A DNA stretch of 64,000 bases, from contig BJHL01000002.1 of the NCBI GenBank assembly GCA_014192545.1, positions 264,863 to 328,862 of the forward strand. Direction: 5' to 3'. This document shows, piece by piece, positions 18,626 to 27,085 of this stretch. The translations under genes and the position numbers were made by a program. Source of the DNA: Phycisphaerae bacterium. Its GTDB lineage: Bacteria; Planctomycetota; Phycisphaerae; Phycisphaerales; UBA1924. The notes under the pieces are model-generated. The model was given only the letters and a program-made list of their open reading frames with translations, did not search any database and was not told the origin of the DNA. Numbering within the stretch: the stretch's first letter is position 1; every line of letters begins with the position of its first letter.

Positions 18626-19334
18626 GGGAAACTCCTACGCGTGCCGGACTTGTGCTTTTCAACGCGACGCATCGCGTCGTTTCTCAAAGCAAAGCAACAA
18701 GCTCACTCGCACGCAAAGAACACATTGGCGACCGACGACTCAACCCTGAACCCCATCGCAACACGCGACAAGGCCGACTGCGGGACACACATGCTGACAC
18801 AGCCCCGAAAGGCAGCCTTCGCATGGTCTTGGGTACTTGTCTCCGCCACATCGCCGTCAATCGCCAAAGCACGACGCGAAGGAACAAGTATCCGTCCGGA
18901 ATGTCGGCAGGGGAGCGAAAGTGCCCAAGCGGCGGGCATAAGGCTGCGAGGTGTGAACCATCGCATAAGAACAGGAGTTGCAATAAGCCGCTCGATGAAC
19001 TTTCAGATTTCCGACTGCCTCCTGCTGCGTTCACACACAGCAAGCTGTCACGAATCGAAACTCGAAACAGGTCGCGAGAATAGGCTGGCTGCTAGGAGAA
19101 GGGAATGAACCCCGCCGCTGCGAACGTGCCAAACTCGTACCAATCTCGTTTCTCGGTCCGTGAAGGCCTGCCGAAGGTTTCCGCTCGCGGCAGGCTGAGG
19201 AGCTAATCTACCACAAACATTCGAGAACCGCAAGCGCAAGTTCCACTATTGTCATGCCATTCGTGCAGGAACCGACAGGATTCCCGTAAGATAGGGTTAT
19301 CTCCCGCGTATCTCCGCCTCCAAGGAACAAACGC
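18626..19334. other. 709-bp gap without a supported gene
   Basis: Open frames on both strands here have poor codon use and no Shine-Dalgarno site. The first ~60 bases (18626-18690) should hold the promoter of the pseudopilin; they include an imperfect inverted repeat CGACGCATCGCGTCG. I see no tRNA, terminator or transposon ends. Confidence 0.45.
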
Positions 19335-19832
19335 ATGCCGAACGAAACTGCCGCATCCAACCAATCTCAAGCAAATCATCCCGAAGCCAAACTCGCCGCT
19401 CTTGGCCTTGAGCTCCCCGCCGCCAGCATCCCCGTCGCCGCCTACATCCCCGCCAAACGCGTCGGCAACCTCATCTACACCGCCGGCCAAATCCCCATGC
19501 GCTCCGGCACCCTCCTCGCAACCGGCGCCGTCCCCAGCAAAACCTCCATTGAGCAAGCCCGCGAAGCCGCAGTGCAATGCACGCTTAACGCCCTCGCCGC
19601 CATCAAGGCCGTCGCAGGTGACCTCGCCAACGTCAAACAAATCGTCAAGCTCGATGTCTTTGTCTTGAGCGACGACGGCTTCACCGAGCAACCCAAAGTC
19701 GCCAACGCCGCCAGCGAACTCATGATCGCGATTTTCGGCGAAGCTGGCAAACACGCCCGTGCCGCCGTCGGAACCAATGCCCTGCCGCTGGGTGCAAGCG
19801 TGGAGATCGCGTTTGTGGTGGAAGTGGGGTAG
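19335..19832 (+). CDS. ridA: RidA/YjgF family deaminase
   Basis: The protein is a cytoplasmic trimeric enzyme type that hydrolyses reactive enamine/imine intermediates from PLP-dependent enzymes. Seen here: the family core VGNLIYTAGQIPMRSG, IEQAREAAVQCTLNALAAIKAV, IVKLDVFVLSDDGF and the C-terminal TNALPLGASVEIAFV. The usual catalytic Arg of the best RidA members (in RxAVGV..LP) appears as ARAAVGTNALP. At 165 residues it has ~35 N-terminal residues beyond the ~128-residue E. coli type, which matches the longer subfamily. It sits two bases before the DUF433 gene and near a sugar aldolase; the grouping does not define a substrate. Confidence 0.93.
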   Translation: MPNETAASNQSQANHPEAKLAALGLELPAASIPVAAYIPAKRVGNLIYTAGQIPMRSGTLLATGAVPSKTSIEQAREAAVQCTLNALAAIKAVAGDLANVKQIVKLDVFVLSDDGFTEQPKVANAASELMIAIFGEAGKHARAAVGTNALPLGASVEIAFVVEVG

Positions 19833-19834
19833 CA

Positions 19835-20086
19835 ATGGACTATCGCCAAATTGTCGTCATCGATCCTGAAAGACGAAGTGGCCAGCCGTGCGTCCGCGGT
19901 CTGCGGATCTCCGTCAAAGACGTACTCGAGTACCTCGCCAGTGGCATGACGACACAAGAAATTCTCGAAGACTTTCCTGAGCTTCAACAAGAGGATATCT
20001 TGGCGTGCTGTTCATACGCAGCGGCAATCCTCGCTCCGTCGTCTTTGCCTCCGATTGAAATCATGCCTTCGCATCTCCGTCAGTAG
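19835..20086 (+). CDS. DUF433 small protein, antitoxin-like
   Basis: An 83-residue protein with the DUF433 pattern: VIDPERRSGQPCVRGLRISVKDVLEYLASGMTT followed by FPELQQEDILACCSYA. DUF433 is a winged-helix/HTH family that in many bacteria sits beside a PIN-like (DUF5615) toxin gene and serves as its DNA-binding antitoxin. Here no toxin gene follows: the next gene is the aldolase. The start is two bases past the ridA stop, so it is probably co-transcribed with it. It may be a free-standing regulator or an orphan antitoxin. Confidence 0.88.
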   Translation: MDYRQIVVIDPERRSGQPCVRGLRISVKDVLEYLASGMTTQEILEDFPELQQEDILACCSYAAAILAPSSLPPIEIMPSHLRQ

Positions 20087-20098
20087 GATCAAACCCCC

Positions 20099-20743
20099 AT
20101 GCAAATCTACCTCGACAGCGCCAACCTCGATGACGTCAAAAAGGCCAACGACCTCGGCGTCCTCGACGGCGTCACCACCAACCCCAGCCTCATCGCCAAA
20201 GAAGGCGTCCCCTACACCAAGCGCCTCGCAGAAATCTGCAAAGTCGTCTCAGGCCCAGTCTCCGCCGAAGTCATCGCCACCGACTTTGACGGCATGCTGC
20301 GCGAAGGCCTCGAGCACAGCACAATCGCGCCGCAGATCGTCGTCAAACTCCCCAGCACCCTCGATGGCCTCAAAGCCTGCAAAGCCTTCAGCGATCGCGG
20401 CATCAAAACCAATCTCACACTCTGCTTCCAACCGCTCCAAGCCATGATGGTCGCCAAAGCCGGCGCCTTCCTCGTCAGCCCATTCATCGGCCGCCTCGAC
20501 GACATCGGTCAAGACGGCATGCAACTCATCCGCGACATCCGCCAGGTCTACGACAACTACAACATGAAGACGCTCATCCTCGCCGCCAGCGTGCGCCACA
20601 GCAACCACCTGCTTCACTGCGCCCTCTCCGGCGCCGACGTCGCAACCTGTCCGCTCAAAGTCATCACCGACGCCATGAAGCACCCGCTGACCGACAAGGG
20701 AATCGAAATCTTCCTCGCCGACTACAAGAAGGCCTTCGGCTAA
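20099..20743 (+). CDS. fsa: fructose-6-phosphate aldolase/transaldolase family
   Basis: A 214-residue protein matches the short transaldolase subfamily (about 214-220 residues): it starts MQIYLDSANLDDVKKANDLG, has GVTTNPSLIAKEG, the Schiff-base lysine in IVVKLPS (about residue 83), LTLCFQPLQAMMVAKAGAFLVSPFIGRLDD and ends with MKHPLTDKGIEIFLADYKKAFG. Members either transfer dihydroxyacetone units in the pentose phosphate pathway or cleave fructose-6-phosphate; the two cannot be told apart by motif. The enzyme is cytoplasmic. It lies 12 bases beyond the DUF433 gene and is probably the last gene of the three-gene run. Confidence 0.95.
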   Translation: MQIYLDSANLDDVKKANDLGVLDGVTTNPSLIAKEGVPYTKRLAEICKVVSGPVSAEVIATDFDGMLREGLEHSTIAPQIVVKLPSTLDGLKACKAFSDRGIKTNLTLCFQPLQAMMVAKAGAFLVSPFIGRLDDIGQDGMQLIRDIRQVYDNYNMKTLILAASVRHSNHLLHCALSGADVATCPLKVITDAMKHPLTDKGIEIFLADYKKAFG

Positions 20744-20808
20744 ACAATCACGCGCCGCGAATTCTTGCTCACACATCAAGAGTTATGACGTCTGATTCAC
20801 TCTGAGAA

Positions 20809-21579
20809 TTGGTTCATCGCCATACGCTCACGCAAGTGTCATCGCATCCGCAAAAACCGCGAGTCTTGCCACCCGATCAGTGGGCTCATCGCCGCGGCGA
20901 GCCGCGCACATTCGCTGCTGCATGGGTCGCCTATCTCTTCGGCGGCGTCGCCATCGCGCTGCTAGGCGTTGGCACCATGGGTCTGGTCGCGACCGACGTC
21001 TACCGCGCCGCCGCTCGGCTCATGATCGCCATCACCTTCGTCGCGATCTGGATTTTCTGGCCCATGCTGCGCCTCAGCCAAGAGCGACCCCGCCGCGTCG
21101 TCAGTGCCTTCGCCGCAGACTTTCTACTCGTCGTCATCCCCTCGTGGGCAATCGTCTGGCCGCAAACCCTCGCATGGATGGCCGCCTGGCCCCCCGAAGT
21201 CTGCCTCGGTCTCTCGCTGCTACTCACTGCATGGTCCGCGCTCGTCGCCGCAGTCCTCACCTGGTACTTCGGCCGCGGACCCATCGACGAAGACCCCGCG
21301 CCCTCGCGCTGGATCATGATGGTCGCCTTCGTCCTCATCGCCTGCATCGGCCCTACTCTCAGCATCGCAAGCGGCGCATACGCCGACAAGTCTGTCGCCA
21401 TCGATCTCTTCGGCATGTCAAGCCCCGTGGGCGGCGCGATGCAACTCGTCGCCGACCAAAGTGCCGCCGGCGCAGCCGCGTCCATGACCAAAGAACACTG
21501 GGTCTTCGTCTTGTCATTGCTCGCCGGTTCGCTGCTCACCTGGGGCCTCGCCGTCTTCGCCGCCCGCGAAGAGGCCTGA
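20809..21579 (+). CDS. multi-pass membrane protein, unknown
   Basis: A 256-residue protein with six or so membrane helices, for example YLFGGVAIALLGVGTMGLVA, MIAITFVAIWIFWPMLRL, DFLLVVIPSWAIVW, CLGLSLLLTAWSALVAAVL, IMMVAFVLIACIGPTLSI and FVLSLLAGSLLTWGLAVF. No conserved charged or transport motif is seen inside the helices. The frame begins at a TTG at 20809; a GTG at 20836 is an alternative. The gene stands alone between the aldolase and GreA. Function is unknown. Confidence 0.72.
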   Translation: MVHRHTLTQVSSHPQKPRVLPPDQWAHRRGEPRTFAAAWVAYLFGGVAIALLGVGTMGLVATDVYRAAARLMIAITFVAIWIFWPMLRLSQERPRRVVSAFAADFLLVVIPSWAIVWPQTLAWMAAWPPEVCLGLSLLLTAWSALVAAVLTWYFGRGPIDEDPAPSRWIMMVAFVLIACIGPTLSIASGAYADKSVAIDLFGMSSPVGGAMQLVADQSAAGAAASMTKEHWVFVLSLLAGSLLTWGLAVFAAREEA

Positions 21580-21718
21580 TTTGCGGTCCAAAGCGTCTCC
21601 TGCCGACCAAAGCCTGCTCGCCTAGCCTTAGCGTTCGGTGAAGATACTCGTGCACGCTCAGCCGGAAGGGTTTTTCGGCTTGGGTGTGTCACTTGCTTTG
21701 TGCAAAGGTGCAGCGGCT

Positions 21719-22192
21719 ATGGAACTGGTTACGAAGGCTGATAAAGAAAACATCGAGGCGCGTCTGGCCGCTCTCATCGCCAATCGCCCTGCGATTTCGC
21801 TGCGCATCGCCGAGGCTCGCGCCATGGGTGACCTCAAAGAAAACGGCGATTACCACGCCGCTCGCGAGCAGCAAGGCCTGGACGAAGCCGAAATCCGCCG
21901 CCTCCAAGACCGCCTCGCAAACATGAGCGTCATCGACGAAAAAATGACCGCCGCCCTGACCGACACCGTCTTCATCGGCGCGATGGTCAAACTGCGCGAC
22001 GAAGGCGACGGCGACGAAGACTACTACAAACTCGTTGGCGAAACTTCAGGCGCGCAAGCCGGCGACTACGTCGAAGTTACCGCCACCAGCCCTATGGGCG
22101 AAAGTCTGCTCAAAGCAAAAATCGGCGAAACCATCCGCGTCAACGCCCCTCGTGGCGTCAAGCGTTTCACAATCGTCGAGATCATTCGCTAA
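21719..22192 (+). CDS. greA: transcription elongation factor GreA
   Basis: A 157-residue protein, the usual GreA length. It has the N-terminal coiled coil with the acidic tip that reaches the RNA polymerase active site (MGDLKENGDYHAAREQQGLDEAEIRRLQDRL) and the FKBP-like C-terminal domain with YKLVGETSGAQAGDYVEVTATSPMGESLLKAKIGET. It stimulates RNA cleavage of backtracked polymerase. The longer frame from 21638 has no family similarity upstream of MELVTKADK; ATG 21719 has AAAGGTG upstream. A single gene with no visible operon partners. Confidence 0.97.
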   Translation: MELVTKADKENIEARLAALIANRPAISLRIAEARAMGDLKENGDYHAAREQQGLDEAEIRRLQDRLANMSVIDEKMTAALTDTVFIGAMVKLRDEGDGDEDYYKLVGETSGAQAGDYVEVTATSPMGESLLKAKIGETIRVNAPRGVKRFTIVEIIR

Positions 22193-22230
22193 GCAACATC
22201 CAACAGCGTGATCGAACGGGGTACCCCATT

Positions 22231-22350
22231 TCACCAGACATTCTGCAAGCTGCCCAGGCCGCCGATGATGGTGACGGTTGCGAGGGCATTCATGCCTGCG
22301 CAAGCGACCAGCATCGCCGGGACCAATGCGAGAGAACGTTGGAGTCGCAT
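22231..22350 (-). pseudogene. 39-codon remnant of a secreted protein
   Basis: An ATG at 22350 follows a GGAGG site four bases before it and opens a 39-codon frame that reads as a signal peptide and a few mature residues (MRLQRSLALVPAMLVACAGMNALA, then TVTIIGGLG). The N-terminus resembles that of the large secreted protein at 15278-17242 in layout, and translation ends at 22231, 38 bases from the greA stop. The rest of the gene is not found in any frame, so this is most likely the surviving 5' end of a deleted gene. A genuine short secreted peptide is the alternative. Confidence 0.45.
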
Positions 22351-22503
22351 AGAGCCTCCAGGGTTGAGAGATGGGAACTGGCTCACGACGTCAGGGGGAG
22401 CCACGACTGCATGCGACGAATTGCAGACGAGTCTGTCATTATTATCAAAAGAACATCTTTTACCGCGCGAAAGCGTGATGTGGCGACTGCCGTAATCTCT
22501 GTC

Positions 22504-23481
22504 ATGACGACGATCTACCCCGCCACACCCATCGTAACGTTTTGTCGCAGCGTGCCGCCGACGATTGAGATTCCTGGCAGCGCAGTCGTCACCGGGCCGC
22601 AGCGAGCGTTGCCGCGAGTGCAGTTGCTTGAGCACGTCAAGAACGCCACCGTGCTCGTCACGTGGGTCAGCGAACGCGTGGATCGCGAGTTGCTCGACGC
22701 GGCCGGACCGGGGTTGCGAGGCGTGTGTAACTTCGCGGTTGGCACCGACAACATCGATCTGGCCACGTGCAAAGAGCGGGGGATCGTGGTGACCAACACG
22801 CCCAACGCTGTGACCGAAGGCACGGCGGACTTGGCGTGGGCGCTCGTGCTTGCAGTTGCGCGGCGATTGAATGTCGCGGATCGCTTTGCGCGCGGCGATG
22901 AATATGCGAAGATTGGGCCGCTGGGACCTGATGAGTTTTTGGGATTGGATATCACGGGCAAGACGCTGGTGATTGTCGGCGCGGGTCGCATTGGGTATGC
23001 GGTCGCTGCGCGCAGCTTGGGGTGGCGATGCCGCGTGCTGTATGTGGCGCGATCGCGGCACATGGATTTTGAGATGGCGCCGATTGCGGGCGAGCGCGTA
23101 TCGCTGGAAGAAGGCATGGCACGCGGGGATATTGTGAGCGTGCACACGCCGCTGACGAAGGAGACGCGCGGGCTCATCAACGCGAGCAACCTGAAGCTGA
23201 TGAAGCGCGATGCGATGCTCATCAACACCGCGCGCGGACCGATCGTGGACGAAAGTGCGCTGGTTGATGTTCTGGAACGCAAAGCGATTTGGGGTGCCGG
23301 GCTGGATGTGTTTGAGCAAGAGCCCATCGTGCATCCGCGGCTGCGTCAATTGGACAACTGCGTGCTGAGTCCGCATATCGGCAGTGCGAGCAACTGGAGC
23401 CGCGGCATGATGACTCGCATGGTTTGCGAGAACGCGCGAGCGATCATTGCGGGGGAGGCGGCACCGAATCGGTTGTGGTGA
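22504..23481 (+). CDS. D-isomer specific 2-hydroxyacid dehydrogenase
   Basis: A 325-residue NAD(P)-dependent oxidoreductase of the D-2-hydroxyacid family. The NAD-binding Rossmann motif is GAGRIGYAVAARSLG (about residues 159-173). The catalytic Arg is in NTARGPIV, the Glu in EQEP and the His in PHIGSA. The family includes D-glycerate dehydrogenase and glyoxylate or hydroxypyruvate reductases as well as phosphoglycerate dehydrogenase; the short size and lack of an ACT domain fit the glycerate/glyoxylate type. The ATG at 22504 is preferred because the open frame upstream lacks family sequence. Substrate cannot be fixed by sequence alone. Confidence 0.92.
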   Translation: MTTIYPATPIVTFCRSVPPTIEIPGSAVVTGPQRALPRVQLLEHVKNATVLVTWVSERVDRELLDAAGPGLRGVCNFAVGTDNIDLATCKERGIVVTNTPNAVTEGTADLAWALVLAVARRLNVADRFARGDEYAKIGPLGPDEFLGLDITGKTLVIVGAGRIGYAVAARSLGWRCRVLYVARSRHMDFEMAPIAGERVSLEEGMARGDIVSVHTPLTKETRGLINASNLKLMKRDAMLINTARGPIVDESALVDVLERKAIWGAGLDVFEQEPIVHPRLRQLDNCVLSPHIGSASNWSRGMMTRMVCENARAIIAGEAAPNRLW

Positions 23482-23623
23482 GGCAGGGATGCGAGTATTC
23501 GCTCGGATTAGCGTCGAAAGATTGCTGGGACAGTCGCTCGCTCGCAGGCAAGCCACGTTCTGGAGCTGTCGGCACGTCGCGGAAGCTAGCCGAACGTGGT
23601 CGCGACCAAACGCTATCCGAGAC

Positions 23624-23651
23624 TGGACAACCGGGGTGAGCGTCCTAAACT
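23624..23651 (+). promoter_or_regulatory. possible sigma70 promoter of tRNA-Lys
   Basis: TGGACA (23624-23629) and TAAACT (23646-23651) are spaced by 16 bases, with the tRNA starting 26 bases later. The match is reasonable but unconfirmed. Confidence 0.35.
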
Positions 23652-23676
23652 ATCCTCTGTAAAAAAAGTCGCAATC

Positions 23677-23749
<73 letters not shown>

Positions 23750-23864
23750 TTTCGATTTGAGCCTGTATTTGCAGGCTCTTTTCACTTTCGCCCCAGAGCC
23801 CAAAGCGAGGCGGAAACCAGTTTGTGGCAGATTTTGTGGCAGTTGGGGCTCGGAGCCTGCGGCC

Positions 23865-24461
23865 ATGTGGCGAACCTCCCAAGGCGAACGGGTGCTGACC
23901 GGCGGTGAAGCTGCGGCATTCAAAGCCGGGCTGAGCGATCTCGTTGAGGATCTGGCGGAGTGGCGCCATGACCAGTCGACCGGCGTCGAGGCGTTCGATG
24001 CGCTCTCGTGCGGCCAGCGGCTGGCACTCCTGGTAGACCTCGCTGGCGCTTTGCTCAACCCCTCGGTGCCCCCGCCCTCGCACACTTCGGCGAACGAGGC
24101 GGCGGTACACGCCATCTATCGCCAGTTGTTCACGCTGATCGAGGTCGAACTCGATAGCGACACTCCCGCCACCAACGCAAGGCAGTTGGTCCGAACGGCG
24201 TGCTTCGAGCGCGGACTGGACGCGTTGTCCGACACGGACGACGACCTCGACGCGTGGCGGATTGCCGTCGAGACCCTGAGCGATCAGGTTTTGTGGGACC
24301 GTGACTTCGAGGATGGCGCCATGTTCCTCGACGCGGCACCGGAGAGCGTGAACCGCGACGAGGTCGGCGTGGGAGTTGAGTACTTCGCCAATGTATCGCG
24401 TGAGCTTCGCGACGCCGAGATCGAACCGACACTTGTCCAGCTGCGTCAACTGGGACAGTGA
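23865..24461 (+). CDS. element-border protein, unknown
   Basis: A 198-residue acidic protein starting MWRTSQGERVLTGGEAAAF and continuing with helix-rich segments (VHAIYRQLFTLIEVELD and LDAWRIAVETLSDQVLWD). It lies between the tRNA and the integrase, convergent to the integrase with stops 6 bases apart. The longer open frame starting at 23757 begins at the tRNA edge and has poor sequence, so ATG 23865 is chosen. I do not recognise a family; its place suggests a cargo gene carried at the left edge of the element. Confidence 0.65.
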   Translation: MWRTSQGERVLTGGEAAAFKAGLSDLVEDLAEWRHDQSTGVEAFDALSCGQRLALLVDLAGALLNPSVPPPSHTSANEAAVHAIYRQLFTLIEVELDSDTPATNARQLVRTACFERGLDALSDTDDDLDAWRIAVETLSDQVLWDRDFEDGAMFLDAAPESVNRDEVGVGVEYFANVSRELRDAEIEPTLVQLRQLGQ

Positions 24462-24467
24462 GCGGGT

Positions 24468-25655
24468 CTACTTGGCCCCGTCCGCGTGCTTGTTCACGAT
24501 GGCGAGGATCGCGTCCTTGCCCTCCTGCGGCAGCGAATTCCATCGCTCTACGAGGCGCTCAAAACAGTCGTCCTTGGATGCTCCGGTGATCCGGTCCATG
24601 TCCGTCTGCCGCACTCGGCCCAGATAGTACTTCCGCTCGACCTCTTCCGAGTGGCCCGCGATGGCGGTCACGGCCCACGGGTCCTTGAGCTTGTCGCGAA
24701 AGTCCTGGACGGCGTTGCGGCGCAGTGTCTGAAACAGGTCTTCCCAGGGCTGCACGCCAGCTTTCTTGAGCGCGACACGGAGCCGGCTGTGCTGGTTGCT
24801 CCCGCTTCGACGATCAACCTGGTTCCCGGGGACAATGAAGTCGGTGTCGCACCGATCGCGCCTGCATGCCTTGAGAAGGTCAAAAAGGACCGGGTCAAGT
24901 GGGACCATGCGTTCCTGATTGGTCTTGGTCACGCTCTCCGGAAGGGTAAGGGTTCTCTGCTGCCAGTCGATCATGAACCATCTGGCTTCAAGCGCTTCAC
25001 CTTTCCGCAATGCAGCGAATCGCTGCAGGGCGATGAAGCATCGCCAGCCGTCGTTGCGGCATGCCGCGAGAACGGATGCGAATACCTCGCGGTTCACATA
25101 GACCCAGCCCCGGTCGATCTTCTTCGGCTGCGTGCGAATGCGGGCAAATGGGTTCACGGGTAGGACACCCTGATGGACCGCCTCGTTGAGGATGCAACGG
25201 ACATGGCGGCAGTAGTGCGCCACGGTGGAGGCCGACAGAACGCGCTCGACCTGCTTCTGGCCGACCTTGACAGTTTGCGGCGCGCTCAGCGATGCGAACC
25301 ACTCGGCGGCCACGGTCGCGGTGATGCGGTCGATGCGCGTCGTGGTGCCAATGAAGTCCATGAACTTGTCCGCGGCCTTGCGGTAACTCTGCTGGGCGCG
25401 GTCGCCGAGATCGGGTTTGAGCGTGATGAACGTTTCGATCCACTCCGCCATCGAGGGCGGACGGCCCACGTCTGCCTTGAGTGGCTGCGTGAGGAGTTCG
25501 ATGCCGAGCCGCTCGCACAGGACGAGCGCTTGGCGTCGGCTGATCTCCGACTTGGGGCCGAGGCTCCTGGCCCGTCTGCGACCGAGGCTGTCGTAGTAGC
25601 ACGCCTGCCAGTAGTCGCCATTGCTCGACAGCTTGACCTTGGGCTTCTCCGCCAT
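24468..25655 (-). CDS. int: tyrosine recombinase / integrase
   Basis: A 395-residue tyrosine recombinase. An N-terminal arm and core-binding region (GDRAQQSYRKAADKFMDFIGTTT, about residues 85-110) is followed by the catalytic domain: first Arg in FAALRKGEALE, box II as LFQTLRRN (a Gln replaces the usual His of HxxR), the GHSEEVE motif and the nucleophilic Tyr in VERKYYLGR. The enzyme integrates and excises the element by strand exchange at att sites, probably using the tRNA-Lys 3' end as attB. Two small HTH proteins lie just upstream on the same strand and probably act as directionality factors. Confidence 0.95.
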   Translation of the reverse strand: MAEKPKVKLSSNGDYWQACYYDSLGRRRARSLGPKSEISRRQALVLCERLGIELLTQPLKADVGRPPSMAEWIETFITLKPDLGDRAQQSYRKAADKFMDFIGTTTRIDRITATVAAEWFASLSAPQTVKVGQKQVERVLSASTVAHYCRHVRCILNEAVHQGVLPVNPFARIRTQPKKIDRGWVYVNREVFASVLAACRNDGWRCFIALQRFAALRKGEALEARWFMIDWQQRTLTLPESVTKTNQERMVPLDPVLFDLLKACRRDRCDTDFIVPGNQVDRRSGSNQHSRLRVALKKAGVQPWEDLFQTLRRNAVQDFRDKLKDPWAVTAIAGHSEEVERKYYLGRVRQTDMDRITGASKDDCFERLVERWNSLPQEGKDAILAIVNKHADGAK

Positions 25656-25683
25656 GACGCACGTCCCTTCTCAACGCCGCCTC

Positions 25684-25977
25684 TCATCGCGGGTTGCTCT
25701 CGGTGATTCGCTCAAGAAACCGCTCCAGTTCCTGCCGTCGGTACCGTACACACTTGCCCACCTGCGTTCCTCGAACGAGTCCCTGCTTGCGGTATCGCCG
25801 GAGCGTCTCCTCGGGACTCTCAACGTCGATGATGTCGAGTCTCAGATATCGAATCGCTTCTTCTTCCGTGAGGAGCTCGGGGCAAGGCGTCGCTGGAACC
25901 ACCTCGACAAGACGTCCGTCGGCTTCTCGCCGATAGACGGGTGGCAGGATTCCAGGGATGAAGAATCGGTCGCTCAT
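25684..25977 (-). CDS. HTH excisionase-like protein, upstream of integrase
   Basis: A 97-residue protein with one winged-helix/HTH unit: LLTEEEAIRYLRLD, then ETLRRYRKQGLVRGTQVGKCVRYRRQELERFLE. This is the MerR/excisionase-like arrangement with a recognition helix and a wing, commonly found beside integrases. ATG 25977 (MSDRFFIPG) is used because the extra N-terminal residues upstream overlap an unsupported region. It ends 29 bases before the integrase start. It likely controls integrase expression or excision directionality. Confidence 0.85.
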   Translation of the reverse strand: MSDRFFIPGILPPVYRREADGRLVEVVPATPCPELLTEEEAIRYLRLDIIDVESPEETLRRYRKQGLVRGTQVGKCVRYRRQELERFLERITESNPR

Positions 25978-26107
25978 GAAACACGCACGCCGTAACGGCA
26001 CCGAGGCAAAGCGAAAACGCAACACCATGCTGGAGGAGGCGTCTGGTCGCTGGCAGAGTGGTTCTCGCCGGAATGAACGCTCATGGCAAGACAGAGCGAT
26101 GGGCAGA

Positions 26108-26362
26108 TCACTTCTTCGACTGAGACGCTTCCCACTCGGCGCGAGATGGCGCGTCCGTTGCGAGCCACTCCTCGATCGTCCAGCGTTCCCATCGCACAGC
26201 GCGGTTGAATCTCACCGGTCGGGGTAGTCGTCCGTCCTTGTTCATGCGCCACACTGTGGCGCGGCTGATTCCGAGAAACTGGGCAAGTTCAGTAGCGTTG
26301 AACGTGCCCCGCTGGGGAAAGCGGGGATTGCTTGCAGGGCTTTGCGTCTTCACGGTTAGCAT
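26108..26362 (-). CDS. AlpA-like excisionase/regulator
   Basis: An 84-residue HTH protein: NATELAQFLGISRATVWRMNKDGRLPRPVRFN, then RWERWTIEEWLAT, the layout of AlpA/DNA-binding excisionase proteins. ATG 26362 is chosen; the next upstream codon is a TTG at 26392 that falls inside a candidate operator (26380-26396). The gene is between the ImmA peptidase and the second HTH gene, all on the - strand, as in the regulatory modules of integrative elements. Confidence 0.85.
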   Translation of the reverse strand: MLTVKTQSPASNPRFPQRGTFNATELAQFLGISRATVWRMNKDGRLPRPVRFNRAVRWERWTIEEWLATDAPSRAEWEASQSKK

Positions 26363-26379
26363 GGAAGTCACTTTCGTTT

Positions 26380-26396
26380 TGTTAGCAGACAACAGT
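26380..26396. promoter_or_regulatory. half-matching operator before the excisionase gene
   Basis: TGTT and AACAGT arms spaced by seven bases, resembling the perfect ACTGTT-CGCT-AACAGT palindrome at 27490-27509. The match is partial (six of eight bases of one arm), so this is a candidate only; it may be a second binding site for the XRE repressor. Confidence 0.4.
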
Positions 26397-26413
26397 ACAC
26401 TTGGGGCAAAAAA

Positions 26414-27085
26414 CTACATGGTTGAGGAGAGCGCCAGCAGATATCGAGGGAGGAGCAATGGAGGGCCGTCGATCAATCGGAGTTCGCCGAGTCGGAAGAG
26501 CACGCCGGGGATGGCCACGTTGAAGTGCCGGGCCATTCCCGGTACAAACACACGCCGCCAAAGATCTTCGGTGCGAGAAGTTCTCCGCATGAGCGAGGTG
26601 ATGGTCTTGAAGCTCTCAAGCCCGTGGTCGCTAGAGATCTTGAAAAGCGAATCGACCAGATCTTCGATGGGCATCAGGAAGGCCGCGGCGAATCGCTCGG
26701 CTTGACGTTCGGACGCATTGTCGTAGAGAGACGAGTAGAGAGGATCACCGAGACGAATCCCCGTTTCTTCTGGATTCTCGATATACACGTGTCCCAACTC
26801 GTGCGCAGCCGTCCACCTTACTTTGCAGTCGTCGTGCGCCACCATGTTGGCGATGCGGATCACTCTGTCTTGGGGCATCGCGTAACCCACACAATCCGTC
26901 AGTTCCTCGAATCCGTAGTCGATCTCAAGCTCGCCTTCGATCCAGTCCTCGACGGGCACCGGAATGGGTATCCGTTTCAGTCCCGCTTTGATGCGACACT
27001 CTTCGAGGCAATCCCGCGCCGCGAGTTCCGCGGCAAGGTCTTCTGGACGCGGCTCATCGAATGGGAATGGCAGCGGGCTTCTCAT
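26414..27085 (-). CDS. ImmA/IrrE-type metalloprotease
   Basis: A 223-residue putative zinc peptidase: the motif AHELGHVYIE contains the HExxH metal site, with a third ligand expected in the ERQAERFAAAFLMP segment. ImmA-type peptidases of integrative elements cleave the repressor encoded beside them when the host is damaged or a partner cell is near. Here the XRE gene overlaps by ATGA, so the two are translated together. ATG 27085 (MRSPLPFPF) is chosen over a codon 63 bases earlier, since it overlaps the XRE stop. The regulatory role is inferred from the pairing. Confidence 0.9.
   Translation of the reverse strand: MRSPLPFPFDEPRPEDLAAELAARDCLEECRIKAGLKRIPIPVPVEDWIEGELEIDYGFEELTDCVGYAMPQDRVIRIANMVAHDDCKVRWTAAHELGHVYIENPEETGIRLGDPLYSSLYDNASERQAERFAAAFLMPIEDLVDSLFKISSDHGLESFKTITSLMRRTSRTEDLWRRVFVPGMARHFNVAIPGVLFRLGELRLIDGPPLLLPRYLLALSSTM

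Noticed and set aside
22231..23556. 441-codon - strand frame across the hydroxyacid dehydrogenase gene
   Set aside because: Only the last 39 codons (the signal-peptide stub) look real; the rest is the complement of a well-supported dehydrogenase.
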